A stretch of 64,000 bases of DNA from Lachnospiraceae bacterium (GCA_017473115.1 JAFUNC010000002.1:1-64000), one strand, 5' to 3'. Positions 25,726 through 34,288 are shown, numbered from the stretch's first letter. Numbers and translations are program-made. The notes: a model not told the origin generated them from the letters alone.

Positions 25726-26400
25726 ATGGGCATCATAAGACGCATCAAAAACGAAATAGCCATTGTAAAAGAGCGTGACCCGGCAATCCATAATTCAATG
25801 GAAGTGTTGCTGTACCCCAGTTTTAAGGTTATGCTTCATTACAGACTGGCGCATAAATTTTATAACCGTAAAATGTATTTTCTTGCCCGTTACATTTCGC
25901 AACGTGCGGCAAGAAGGACCGGAATTGAAATTCACCCGGGTGCAACCATCGGCGAAGGACTTTTTATCGATCATGGGAACGGGGTAATTATCGGCGAGAC
26001 TACCATTATCGGAAACAATGTTACGTTGTATCAGGGCGTGACTTTGGGTGGTACCGGTAAGGAGCACGGGAAACGTCATCCGACGATTTGCGATAATGTA
26101 ATGATTAGTGCGGGAGCCAAAGTTTTAGGTTCGTTTACCGTAGGGGAGAATTCCAAAATCGGTGCCGGAAGCGTAGTATTGGAAGAGGTGCCGCCTAATT
26201 GTACGGTAGTAGGTGTTCCGGGCCGAATCGTTAAGCGGGATAACATAGCAATTCCCCGTGACACTATGGACCAGGTGCATTTGCCTGACCCCGTAAAAGA
26301 AGATATCAACCGGTTACAATCTGCCAATGTACAACTTTTGGAGAAGTTAGAGGCTTTGGAAGCGCAGATAGCGGAGTTAAAGAAGAACGTAAATGCATAG
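25726..26400 (+). CDS. cysE: Serine O-acetyltransferase
   Basis: A 224-residue enzyme acetylating serine with acetyl-CoA, the first step of cysteine synthesis. The left-handed beta-helix is visible as hexapeptide repeats from about residue 65, with the active-site stretch DHGNGVIIGE and the acetyl-CoA loop GTGKEHGKRHP. This is the short bacterial form without the long N-terminal domain, and it ends in a coiled-coil-like tail. It is the first gene after the Cys T-box, so it should be induced when tRNA-Cys is uncharged. Confidence 0.95.
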   Translation: MGIIRRIKNEIAIVKERDPAIHNSMEVLLYPSFKVMLHYRLAHKFYNRKMYFLARYISQRAARRTGIEIHPGATIGEGLFIDHGNGVIIGETTIIGNNVTLYQGVTLGGTGKEHGKRHPTICDNVMISAGAKVLGSFTVGENSKIGAGSVVLEEVPPNCTVVGVPGRIVKRDNIAIPRDTMDQVHLPDPVKEDINRLQSANVQLLEKLEALEAQIAELKKNVNA

Positions 26401-26472
26401 CGAAAAAATGTTTTAAATCATGCAATTAAAAAGAAGATATTTATAGTAAAACAAAGTAGTAGGAGAAGAAAC

Positions 26473-27882
26473 ATGAAGATTTACAACACATTAACCAAGA
26501 GAAAAGAAGAGTTCGTACCCATTGAAGAAGGTAAGGTGCGAATGTATGTATGCGGTCCTACCGTGTACAATTTGATTCACATCGGGAATGCACGTCCCAT
26601 GATTGTATTCGATACCGTAAGACGTTATATGGAATACAAGGGTTATGAAGTAAACTATGTATCCAATTTTACGGACGTGGATGATAAAATTATCAAGGCA
26701 GCCAATGCAGAAGGTGTGGATTCTACCGTGATTTCTGAGCGTTACATTGAAGAATGTAAGAAGGATATGAAAGCATTAAACGTAAAAGAAGCAACCACAC
26801 ATCCCAAGGCAACCGAAGAAATTGAAGGTATGCTTGAGATGATTGGTACCTTAATCAAGAAAAATCATGCTTATGTGGGCGGCGACGGTACGGTTTATTT
26901 TAAAACCAGAAGTTTTAAGGAATACGGTAAGTTGTCTCATAAGAACTTGGATGATTTACAGGGCGGTAACAGATCTTTGCTTGTAACCGGTGAAGATCAG
27001 AAAGAGGATCCCCTGGATTTCGTTCTCTGGAAACCGAAAAAAGAAGGCGAGCCTTATTGGTGCTCACCCTGGTGCAACGGTCGTCCCGGATGGCACATTG
27101 AATGTTCGGTTATGAGTAAAAAATATTTGGGCGAAGAAATTGATATTCATGCCGGCGGAGAGGATTTGGTATTCCCTCACCACGAAAACGAAATTGCACA
27201 AAGTGAGGCAGCAAACGGTAAGACTTTTGCCCGTTATTGGATGCACAATGCATTTTTGAATATCGATAATAAGAAGATGAGTAAGTCATTGGGTAACTTC
27301 TTTACCGTTCGCGATATTGCGGAAAAGTATGACTTACAGGTGCTTCGTTTCTTCATGCTTTCCGCGCATTACAGAAGCCAGTTAAACTTCAGCGCGGATC
27401 TTATGGAAGCAGCTAAGAACTCCTTGGAGCGTATTTTGAATGCAGCAGAGAGAATGCAGGGATTGCTTGCAAACGCACAGACCGGCGCTATGACAGATGC
27501 AGAGAAAGAATTGCTTGCAACCGCAAAGACTTTGATGGAAAAGTACGAAGCGGCTATGGAGGATGATTTTAATACTGCGGATGCGATTTCAGCAATTTTT
27601 GAATTGGTAAAATTTATGAATACCAATGCAAATGAAAACAACAGTAAAGAATATCTTGAGGCTTTAAATGCAATGTTTAAAACCATGACGGATGTTTGCG
27701 GTATCATTACCGAGAAAAAAGCAGAAATTTTAGATGCTGAAATTGAGCAGATGATTGCAGACCGTCAGGCAGCAAGAAAGGCTAAAGATTTTGCGAAAGC
27801 AGATGAAATCCGTAACCAACTTCTTGAAATGGGTATTGTTTTGGAAGACACAAGAGAAGGGGTTAAATGGAAACGTGCATAG
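26473..27882 (+). CDS. cysS: Cysteinyl-tRNA synthetase
   Basis: A 469-residue class I synthetase charging tRNA-Cys. The HIGH-type motif HIGN begins at residue 36 and KMSKS spans residues 268-272. Zinc ligands are visible in CGPTVYN, ECSVMS and HHENE. It lies 72 bp after cysE in the T-box controlled operon, so synthesis and charging of cysteine respond to the same tRNA. Its last codons overlap the start of mrnC. Confidence 0.97.
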   Translation: MKIYNTLTKRKEEFVPIEEGKVRMYVCGPTVYNLIHIGNARPMIVFDTVRRYMEYKGYEVNYVSNFTDVDDKIIKAANAEGVDSTVISERYIEECKKDMKALNVKEATTHPKATEEIEGMLEMIGTLIKKNHAYVGGDGTVYFKTRSFKEYGKLSHKNLDDLQGGNRSLLVTGEDQKEDPLDFVLWKPKKEGEPYWCSPWCNGRPGWHIECSVMSKKYLGEEIDIHAGGEDLVFPHHENEIAQSEAANGKTFARYWMHNAFLNIDNKKMSKSLGNFFTVRDIAEKYDLQVLRFFMLSAHYRSQLNFSADLMEAAKNSLERILNAAERMQGLLANAQTGAMTDAEKELLATAKTLMEKYEAAMEDDFNTADAISAIFELVKFMNTNANENNSKEYLEALNAMFKTMTDVCGIITEKKAEILDAEIEQMIADRQAARKAKDFAKADEIRNQLLEMGIVLEDTREGVKWKRA

Positions 27883-28300
27883 CGAGAAGTTGTTTTTGGA
27901 TAAGATAAAAGAAGAATTCGGTTTGGGGGATGTGGATATTAAAACATATTCTCCCCTGACCTTGGCATTTATCGGCGATTGCGTTTATGATTTGATTATC
28001 CGCAGTATCTTAGTAGGTGGCGGTAATCGTAATGTAAATGGTTTACATAAAGATAAAAGCAATCTGGTAAAAGCCGAAACCCAGGCACTGATGGCGGATA
28101 AGTTAAAGGAACATCTGACGGAGGAAGAAGCAGATGTATATAAAAGAGGACGAAATGCAAAAACCGTTTCTCATGCAAAGAATGCGGGCTTGGGACAGTA
28201 TCATAAGGCGACCGGTTTGGAAGCCCTGTTCGGATACTTGTATTTAAAAGGTGAAGAGGACAGAATTCTGGAATTGGTTAAACTGGTATTACCGCAATAA
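27875..28300 (+). CDS. mrnC: Mini-ribonuclease 3
   Basis: A 141-residue RNase III catalytic domain without a dsRNA-binding domain, matching Mini-III, which matures 23S rRNA ends in Firmicutes. Key features are YSPLTLAFIGDCVYDL with the catalytic Asp, the RGRNAK segment and the closing E-A-L-F-G-Y-L-Y motif. I chose GTG 27875, which overlaps the cysS stop and has AGAAGGGG about 12 bp upstream; the exact start is uncertain. The position between cysS and rlmB is conserved in Firmicutes. Confidence 0.9.
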   Translation: MHSEKLFLDKIKEEFGLGDVDIKTYSPLTLAFIGDCVYDLIIRSILVGGGNRNVNGLHKDKSNLVKAETQALMADKLKEHLTEEEADVYKRGRNAKTVSHAKNAGLGQYHKATGLEALFGYLYLKGEEDRILELVKLVLPQ

Positions 28301-28353
28301 AAATAAAATACCATACTGATTTCAGCGTATAGGACAAGAAAGAGAGTAGAACC

Positions 28354-29094
28354 ATGGGATATCATGAATTTACAATAGAAGGAAGAAATGCCGTAATGGA
28401 AGCATTTCGTTCGGGTAAATGCATAGACAAGTTATTTGTTCTGGATGGTTGTCAGGACGGACCTGTTTTAAGCATAAAAAGAGAGGCGAAAAAGCAGGAT
28501 ACACTAATACGTTATGTAAATAAAGAACGTTTGGATCAAATGTCGGAAACCGGTAAGCATCAGGGCGTGATTGCTTATGCGGCGGCTTACGATTATGCAG
28601 AAGTAGATGATATTATGCAGTCGGCGAAAGATAAGGGTGAGGATCCTTTTATTCTGCTTTTGGACAATATCGAAGATCCGCATAATCTGGGGGCTATGAT
28701 TCGTACGGCACATTTGGCCGGGGCTCACGGTGTGATTATTCCCAAAAACAGAGCGGTTGGTTTAACCGCAACCGTAGCGAGAACCTCCGCAGGTGCCTTA
28801 AATTATCTTCCGGTTGCCAAAGTAACCAATCTTGCCAAAACCATTGAAGATTTGAAAAAAGAAGGACTTTGGTTTGTTTGTGCGGATATGGGTGGCACGG
28901 TAATGTATGACCTTAATTTGAAAGGGCCTATCGGTCTCGTAATCGGCAGTGAAGGAGAAGGTGTGGGCAGACTTGTAAAAGAAAAGTGTGATTTGATTGC
29001 ATCCATCCCCATGAAAGGTCAGATAGATTCGTTAAATGCTTCGGTAGCAGCAGGTGTGCTTGCTTATGAAATTGTAAGACAACGGTTACAATAA
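28354..29094 (+). CDS. rlmB: 23S rRNA (guanosine-2'-O-)-methyltransferase RlmB-type
   Basis: A 246-residue SPOUT-class (TrmH family) methyltransferase. It has an N-terminal L30e-like substrate domain (about residues 1-75) and a knotted SAM domain with the family motifs NIEDPHNLGAMIRTA, IGLVIGSEGEGV and IPMKGQIDSLNASVA. It probably methylates 23S rRNA G2251. It lies in the conserved cysS-mrnC-rlmB-sigH order; the NYN-domain gene (yacP) that often follows rlmB is missing, with only 11 bp before sigH. Confidence 0.93.
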   Translation: MGYHEFTIEGRNAVMEAFRSGKCIDKLFVLDGCQDGPVLSIKREAKKQDTLIRYVNKERLDQMSETGKHQGVIAYAAAYDYAEVDDIMQSAKDKGEDPFILLLDNIEDPHNLGAMIRTAHLAGAHGVIIPKNRAVGLTATVARTSAGALNYLPVAKVTNLAKTIEDLKKEGLWFVCADMGGTVMYDLNLKGPIGLVIGSEGEGVGRLVKEKCDLIASIPMKGQIDSLNASVAAGVLAYEIVRQRLQ

Positions 29095-29105
29095 GAGGAG
29101 TAAGA

Positions 29106-29738
29106 ATGATAGAACGTTACGAAAATTGTACCGATGAGGAACTCATAGAACGGCTACGCGACGGTGAAGAGCAGATTATGGAGTATCTTCTGAATAAGTA
29201 TAAAAATTTGGTGCGCAGTAAAGCAAAGTCAATGTATATTCTTGGGGGAGATACCCAGGATTTGGTACAGGAAGGAATGATTGGACTTTTTAAGGCGGTC
29301 AGGGACTATGATGCCGGAAGAGATGCTTCTTTTTGTACGTTTGCGCAACTTTGTGTGTCCAGAAATATTTATTCTGCGGTTCAGAGATCAGGTCGCAAGA
29401 AACATGCACCGCTTAATTTTTACACATCCATTTACGGTCAGGACGGAGGAAGAGAAGGTGAGAACCAGTCGGAATCCGGGTTTTATCACGGAATGGAGTT
29501 GATGGCAGACGGAGAGGCATCTAATCCGGAAGAGATTATCATCGGTCAGGAAAATATGGAGCAGTTGCAGAAATATATTGAAACCGAGTTGAGTTCGTTT
29601 GAAAATCAGGTATTGGAACTTCATATTACCGGCATGGGATATGTGGAAATAGCCAAGGTGTTGGGCAGGGATGAAAAAGCAACCGATAATGCACTGCAGA
29701 GAATCCGTGCCAAATTGAAACGTTACAGGCAACAGTAG
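29106..29738 (+). CDS. sigH: Sporulation/stationary sigma factor SigH
   Basis: A 210-residue sigma-70 family factor. Region 2 includes DLVQEGMIGLFKAVRDYD (about residues 55-72) and region 4 includes YVEIAKVLGRDEKATDNALQRIRAKLK near the C-terminus. The sequence and its place after rlmB match SigH (Spo0H), which starts sporulation and stationary-phase expression, so the host is probably a spore former or descends from one. GAGGAG precedes the start. The middle carries a longer linker (about residues 105-140) than is usual. Confidence 0.92.
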   Translation: MIERYENCTDEELIERLRDGEEQIMEYLLNKYKNLVRSKAKSMYILGGDTQDLVQEGMIGLFKAVRDYDAGRDASFCTFAQLCVSRNIYSAVQRSGRKKHAPLNFYTSIYGQDGGREGENQSESGFYHGMELMADGEASNPEEIIIGQENMEQLQKYIETELSSFENQVLELHITGMGYVEIAKVLGRDEKATDNALQRIRAKLKRYRQQ

Positions 29739-29831
29739 AAGTGACAGGATAAAAATGTAGTTTTTACAAAAAATATTATGTAAACTTTTATAAAATTTAA
29801 TATTGAAAAATGTCACAGGAGGCGAAAAGCA

Positions 29832-30815
29832 ATGATTAGAGTAGGAATTTTGGGATACGGAAATTTAGGAAGAGGAATCGAGTGTGCGGTGAAAAATAAT
29901 TCCGATATGGAGTTAAAAGCCGTTTTTACACGAAGAAATCCGGCAGATGTGAAGATTCTTACAGAAGGTGTGGGTGTATATCACGTAGATGATATTCTTG
30001 CCCATAAAGATGAAATTGATGTTTTAATTCTCTGTGGAGGAAGTGCTACGGATTTACCGATGCAGACTCCCGAGTATGCAAAACATTTTACGGTAGTGGA
30101 CAGTTTCGATACCCATGCAAGAATTCCGGAACATTTTGCCAATGTAGATAAAAATGCGAAAGAAGGCGGAAATATTGCAGTGATTTCCTGCGGATGGGAC
30201 CCGGGAATGTTTTCATTGAACCGTTTGTATGCCAATGCAGTTTTACCTCAGGGAAATGATTATACATTTTGGGGCAAGGGCGTAAGCCAGGGACATTCTG
30301 ATGCAATCAGACGCGTGGAAGGTGTGAAAAACGGCAAGCAGTACACAATCCCCGTAGAAGAAGCATTAACTGCAGTCAGAAATGGTGAAAATCCGGAATT
30401 GACTACCAGACAGAAGCATTTAAGAGAATGTTTTGTTGTGGCAGAAGAGGGAGCCGATAAGGTTCGCATTGAACAAGAAATCAAGAATATGCCAAATTAT
30501 TTTGCGGATTATGATACAATTGTACATTTTATTACAGAGGAAGAATTGCAACGTGACCATGCGGGTATTCCTCATGGCGGTTTTGTGTTCCGTACGGGTA
30601 AGACCGGTTGGAATCAGGAAAACAGTCATGTGATTGAGTATAGTCTTAAGTTGGATTCCAATCCTGAATTTACGGCATCCGTAATTGCGGCATATGCAAG
30701 AGCGGCAGTTAAAATGAAAGAAGAAGGTATGTCAGGTTGCAAAACCGTGTTCGATATTGCACCTGCATATTTGACAAGTTTGACCGGAGATGAGATTAGA
30801 GCCCATCTTTTATAA
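29832..30815 (+). CDS. ddh: meso-Diaminopimelate dehydrogenase
   Basis: A 327-residue NADP-dependent enzyme that makes meso-DAP directly from tetrahydrodipicolinate and ammonia. The nucleotide-binding GYGNLGRG lies at residues 8-15, and the substrate region includes ISCGWDPGMFS and GKGVSQGHSDA. With dapA and dapB elsewhere in the window this gives a short route to meso-DAP for peptidoglycan and lysine. CAGGAGG lies before the start. A GTTTACATAA-type motif (reverse, 29776-29785) lies upstream, and a hairpin carrying a tRNA fragment follows. Confidence 0.95.
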   Translation: MIRVGILGYGNLGRGIECAVKNNSDMELKAVFTRRNPADVKILTEGVGVYHVDDILAHKDEIDVLILCGGSATDLPMQTPEYAKHFTVVDSFDTHARIPEHFANVDKNAKEGGNIAVISCGWDPGMFSLNRLYANAVLPQGNDYTFWGKGVSQGHSDAIRRVEGVKNGKQYTIPVEEALTAVRNGENPELTTRQKHLRECFVVAEEGADKVRIEQEIKNMPNYFADYDTIVHFITEEELQRDHAGIPHGGFVFRTGKTGWNQENSHVIEYSLKLDSNPEFTASVIAAYARAAVKMKEEGMSGCKTVFDIAPAYLTSLTGDEIRAHLL

Positions 30816-30826
30816 AAAGTAAAGAG

Positions 30827-30893
30827 ATCCCGAAAGCGGTGGTGAAAAAGGTAAGTCACGGGTCCGATTCCCGTTAGCAGCTGCTTTCGGGAT
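30827..30893. repeat. Hairpin carrying a tRNA-Thr 3' fragment
   Basis: Perfect 11 bp arms ATCCCGAAAGC (30827-30837) and GCTTTCGGGAT (30883-30893) enclose a 29-base stretch (30855-30883) identical to the 3' end of the tRNA-Thr gene 174 bp downstream (31029-31057). It follows ddh and probably served as its terminator before the tRNA piece entered the loop. Only the 3' part is present, so it is not a second tRNA. Confidence 0.8.
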
Positions 30894-30930
30894 TTGTGAA
30901 TATAAAACCGTGTAAAATTCTTTTTTATCA

Positions 30931-30959
30931 TTGACAAATTGATTGGCAGTGTGTTAATA
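30931..30959 (+). promoter_or_regulatory. Promoter of tRNA-Thr
   Basis: TTGACA (30931-30936), a 17 bp spacer and TTAATA (30954-30959), 24 bp before the tRNA. Confidence 0.7.
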
Positions 30960-30983
30960 TAGCACACGGTGACACAATCACTT

Positions 30984-31056
30984 GCTGCTATGGCTCAGTC
31001 GGTAGAGCGTCGCATTGGTAGTGCGGAGGTCACGGGTCCGATTCCCGTTAGCAGCT
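30984..31056 (+). tRNA. tRNA-Thr (anticodon GGT)
   Basis: Acceptor GCTGCTA pairs with TAGCAGC, D stem GCTC/GAGC, anticodon loop TTGGTAG, T loop TCCGATT, T stem ACGGG/CCCGT. The discriminator base is T and CCA is not encoded. The T loop begins TCC rather than the usual TTC, a small oddity. Confidence 0.9.
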
Positions 31057-31057
31057 G

Positions 31058-31087
31058 AAAAACACCCTTTTTAAGGGTGTTTTTTTT
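31058..31087 (+). terminator. tRNA-Thr terminator
   Basis: AAAAACACCCTT (31058-31069) pairs with AAGGGTGTTTTT (31073-31084) around TTT and continues as a T run. Confidence 0.9.
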
Positions 31088-31178
31088 ATTTTTACTTGAT
31101 TAGTTTTATAGATACGTGTTATTATAAGAAAAGTAATGTAAATTACTTAGGATAAGTGTAAACGAGGAGGATAAAGAA

Positions 31179-32537
31179 TTGTTTTGTACAGAATGTGGAA
31201 CTAAGTTAGATGATAATGCTGCTTTTTGCACCAATTGCGGACATAAACTTGCAGCAGAAGCAGTTGCTGAAGCTACTCCTGTAGCGACACCGGTAGCAGA
31301 ACCGGTACAATCAATGTATTCAGAACCTGCCCAGTCGGCAAGTCAGTCAATGTACTCAGAACCTGCCCAGTCGGCAAGTCAGTCAATGTACTCAGAACCT
31401 GCCCAGTCGGCAAGTCAATCAATGTATTCACAGCCTTCACAGTCAGCAGACCAGTCAATGTATTCGCAGCCGACCGGTCAGATGGCAGGTGCAGGTATGG
31501 CATATGGTGCTGCACAGGGTGCTTCTTATAACGGAAATGCACAGAATATGTATGGCGGACAGAATGCGTACGGTACACAGAATACATATGGGGCACAGAG
31601 TGATGTGAATACATCTTACGGATATAATAATACACCGCAGCCGCCCCAGAAGAAAAAAGGAAAAGGCTGCCTGATTGCAGCACTTATCGGTGGTGGTATT
31701 TTACTGTTAGGTATTATTATTATCATTGTTTTAATTATTGCCGGTGTATCTATGTTCAGTGCCGATGGCGGTGAGGATTATTCATATGATGATGATTACT
31801 CATATGAGTATTCATATGATGATTCGGATGACTACGATGATTCAGATGACTATGATGATTACGATGATTCAGATGTACCCAGTGAATTGGATGACTTGAT
31901 GGATGAATCAGACGATTATGATTATGAAGCAGTAACAGAGTATTATGATGTAGAAGATATTTACGGATATTGGGAAGGTACCTCTACTTTGGTAAGTGTA
32001 TCCGGTGCAGCAGAAATGCAGGAATACTTAGAAGGTTTAATCGGTCGTCCTTTGACGGATTCGGAGATTGCAGGAATTTATGGTGATTCTGCCGGAGAAG
32101 AATATTTCTGGATTGATATCTTTGAATATGAAGGTTGGGACGGTTTCTGGGATATGGACCTTGATATGGGTGACTATTTCATGGTAGAACCGTTAGATAC
32201 TTATGATGCAGTAACATATGATGATTTTGCAAACGATGATTATAGTGATGCTGTAATTGAATTGGATTCAAATAACTGTTTTGAAGTTCAGGTTATGGAA
32301 CGTGATCCTATCGGTGAATACGGATGTCAGTTCTTCGATGCATATGATTATGATGTGCAGGAAGATGAAGTAGCAAATGACGGTGCTTATGGTTTTACTA
32401 TCAGCGGTCAGGTTGTGGAAGGAAGCAATGGTCCTGAAATCAGAGGTCAGATTGTAATTATGTTCCAGTATGGAGATATGTCAGAGCCTTATGGTATGGC
32501 ATATGAATATACATTGACAGATTGCTACGTATACTAA
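31179..32537 (+). CDS. Zinc-ribbon membrane protein with repeats and acidic domain
   Basis: A 452-residue protein starting at TTG 31179, 8 bp after GAGGAGG. Residues 1-25 form a zinc ribbon (CTECG and CTNCG). A tandem repeat of 12-residue units (SMYSEPAQSASQ and variants) and a Gln/Asn/Tyr-rich linker follow, then one membrane helix (about residues 164-190) and an extracellular stretch of Asp/Tyr/Ser repeats before a folded C-terminal domain of about 180 residues. Zinc-ribbon-plus-membrane proteins are common in this group and of unknown role. The acidic DDYD stretch may bind cations. It appears monocistronic. Confidence 0.75.
   Translation: MFCTECGTKLDDNAAFCTNCGHKLAAEAVAEATPVATPVAEPVQSMYSEPAQSASQSMYSEPAQSASQSMYSEPAQSASQSMYSQPSQSADQSMYSQPTGQMAGAGMAYGAAQGASYNGNAQNMYGGQNAYGTQNTYGAQSDVNTSYGYNNTPQPPQKKKGKGCLIAALIGGGILLLGIIIIIVLIIAGVSMFSADGGEDYSYDDDYSYEYSYDDSDDYDDSDDYDDYDDSDVPSELDDLMDESDDYDYEAVTEYYDVEDIYGYWEGTSTLVSVSGAAEMQEYLEGLIGRPLTDSEIAGIYGDSAGEEYFWIDIFEYEGWDGFWDMDLDMGDYFMVEPLDTYDAVTYDDFANDDYSDAVIELDSNNCFEVQVMERDPIGEYGCQFFDAYDYDVQEDEVANDGAYGFTISGQVVEGSNGPEIRGQIVIMFQYGDMSEPYGMAYEYTLTDCYVY
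31311..31480 (+). repeat. Tandem 36-bp coding repeats
   Basis: Units start at 31311, 31347, 31383, 31419 and 31455; the first three are almost identical and the last two diverged. They encode the SMYSEPAQSASQ repeats. Unit number may vary between strains by slippage. Confidence 0.9.
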
Positions 32538-32561
32538 AATTCATTGTTTATAAAGAAGATT

Positions 32562-32599
32562 ACAAAGCGGCTCTTATATGAATCTAGGAGTCGCTTTGT
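32562..32599. terminator. Hairpin after the zinc-ribbon gene
   Basis: ACAAAGCGGCTC (32562-32573) pairs with GAGTCGCTTTGT (32588-32599) with one G-T pair. There is only a weak T tract, so it is a terminator-like hairpin. Confidence 0.5.
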
Positions 32600-32645
32600 C
32601 TACGTAAAAACAAGTAGTTTATAATATAATCACAGGAGGTATTTT

Positions 32646-33584
32646 ATGAAACCGGTCAATCCTAATGCGACCAAAGAAGCAGTTGCTTTATTGGAATATT
32701 TGTATCAAACGGTGGAGGACGGTAAAATTATTACCGGTCAGCATACTCAGACCAATCCGATGGAAGAAGTAGAATATATTTATGAAGTCACAGGTAAAAA
32801 GCCTAAATTACAGGGCTTTGAATTGTTAAGTTATTCCCCGAACATTAACTGGAATGATGCTGATGAAGCATGTTTAACAGAAATCAAAGAAAATCAAGGT
32901 ACTGTAGAAACGGCTATTCGTTGGGCGAAAGAGACGGAAGGCATTGTATCCATCTGTTTCCATTGGTATTCACCTGTCGGTGGCAGGGATAAAAGTTTTT
33001 ATCAAAAAAATACTGACTTTGATGCCCGTAAAATTCTGGAAGAAGGAACAGAAGAACGAAAGGCGTTTTACTCCGATATGGATGTGATTGCGGATATTTT
33101 AAAGAAGTTTCAGGACGAAAAAATTCCGGTTTTGTGGAGACCTTTTCATGAGGCAGACGGCGATTGGTTTTGGTGGGGGTCACGCGGACACGAAACGGGC
33201 AAGCAATTATATCGTATGATGTATGAATATTATGTTAACTGCAAGCATTTGGATAATCTTATCTGGGTATGGAATTCTCCTGCTCCGGAAGGCTATCCGG
33301 GGGATGAATATTGTGATGTTATTTCACGTGATGTGTACTTGGAAAAAGGTACCAGAACAGATTATGCCAAGGAATATGAGGAACTGCGTAAAATTACCTC
33401 GGCGCCTAAGGTTGCGGCATTGGGAGAAGTAGGTATGATTCCGGATATGAATATTTGGGAGAAGAGCAAGGTGCCCTGGTCTTATTATATGACGTGGTCC
33501 AAGGAATTCTGTATGACGGAAGAGTATAATAAAAAAGAAGTTGTAAGAACAATGTATTCTTCCAAGGATGCCATAACTTTATAG
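32646..33584 (+). CDS. Glycoside hydrolase family 26 (beta-mannanase type), no signal peptide
   Basis: A 312-residue GH26 protein. The acid/base Glu is visible in WRPFHEADGDWFWWG (about residue 179), and the nucleophile Glu in AALGEVGM (about residue 261). GH26 enzymes cleave beta-1,4-mannans or related beta-glucans. No signal peptide or membrane helix is present, so it should act in the cytoplasm on imported oligosaccharides, or it has a different intracellular substrate. CAGGAGG precedes the start. No mannan transporter or phosphorylase lies nearby. Confidence 0.88.
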   Translation: MKPVNPNATKEAVALLEYLYQTVEDGKIITGQHTQTNPMEEVEYIYEVTGKKPKLQGFELLSYSPNINWNDADEACLTEIKENQGTVETAIRWAKETEGIVSICFHWYSPVGGRDKSFYQKNTDFDARKILEEGTEERKAFYSDMDVIADILKKFQDEKIPVLWRPFHEADGDWFWWGSRGHETGKQLYRMMYEYYVNCKHLDNLIWVWNSPAPEGYPGDEYCDVISRDVYLEKGTRTDYAKEYEELRKITSAPKVAALGEVGMIPDMNIWEKSKVPWSYYMTWSKEFCMTEEYNKKEVVRTMYSSKDAITL

Positions 33585-33641
33585 GTAAAACAATTTGTCG
33601 CAGGATAACGCTAAAAATTTTTTATTTTAAGGATAAAAATA

Positions 33642-33670
33642 TTGTCAGTCGACGGAGGGTGCTTTATAAT
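33642..33670 (+). promoter_or_regulatory. Promoter of the SH3-domain gene
   Basis: TTGTCA (33642-33647), a 17 bp spacer and TATAAT (33665-33670). Confidence 0.7.
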
Positions 33671-33705
33671 AGTTATAGTGGTAATAGGGAAAGGTTTTAT
33701 TGCGT

Positions 33706-34221
33706 ATGAAGAAAAGTACCTTAAATGCAATTATGCAAGGTGTCATTATTGTATTGGTAATTGCTATTGTATTTGTAACAATTAAATTGATTATCCGGCC
33801 GGACGAGGTAGAAGTAGTTGAAATTCCAAGTGAGTCCGTATCAGAAGTGGAATCTGTATCGGAATCAGAACCGGAATCCGAGGCAGAGTTGGTAATTGAA
33901 CAGCGTGTGCGAATGACCAGTGACAATATTAATGTACGTAGCGGTCCGGGAACGGATTATGAGCGTTTGGGTTCTGCATATATCGGTTATGATTTTGAGT
34001 TTGTGGAACAACTTGAGGAATGGACCAAAATTGTTTACGACGGTAAAATGGCATATGTATACAGCGAGTATGTGGAAGTGATTCCCATGGTGTTGCAGGA
34101 AGACGGCAGTTACGCAGAATATGTAGATTTGGAGGAGAGTGCTGCTGAAGGCGAAAATGCATCGGAAGATGTAAGCGACAATGAAAATGCAGATGACGCG
34201 TCTGAAGAAAAGGAAGACTAA
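33706..34221 (+). CDS. Membrane-anchored bacterial SH3 domain protein
   Basis: A 171-residue protein with one N-terminal membrane helix (about residues 8-30), a Glu/Ser-rich linker and a bacterial SH3 domain (about residues 68-128, with the typical NVRSGPGTDYERLG start), ending in an acidic tail. Such domains bind peptidoglycan stem peptides or cross-bridges, so the protein probably sits at the outer face of the membrane near the wall. I chose ATG 33706; a TTG at 33700 would add two residues. A class A PBP gene lies next to it on the other strand. Confidence 0.82.
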   Translation: MKKSTLNAIMQGVIIVLVIAIVFVTIKLIIRPDEVEVVEIPSESVSEVESVSESEPESEAELVIEQRVRMTSDNINVRSGPGTDYERLGSAYIGYDFEFVEQLEEWTKIVYDGKMAYVYSEYVEVIPMVLQEDGSYAEYVDLEESAAEGENASEDVSDNENADDASEEKED

Positions 34222-34241
34222 AAAATAAGTGAAATTATAAT

Positions 34242-34280
34242 AAAAGAACAGAATTCGACCATTCGGGTTTTGTTCTTTTT
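34242..34280 (+). terminator. Terminator of the SH3-domain gene
   Basis: AAAAGAACA (34242-34250) pairs with TGTTCTTTT (34271-34279), with further pairing inside, followed by T-rich sequence. Confidence 0.75.
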
Positions 34281-34288
34281 ATTTTATC

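Noticed and set aside
30855-30883. A second tRNA-Thr gene
   Set aside because: Only the 3' part of the tRNA is present; no acceptor 5' half, D arm or anticodon arm.
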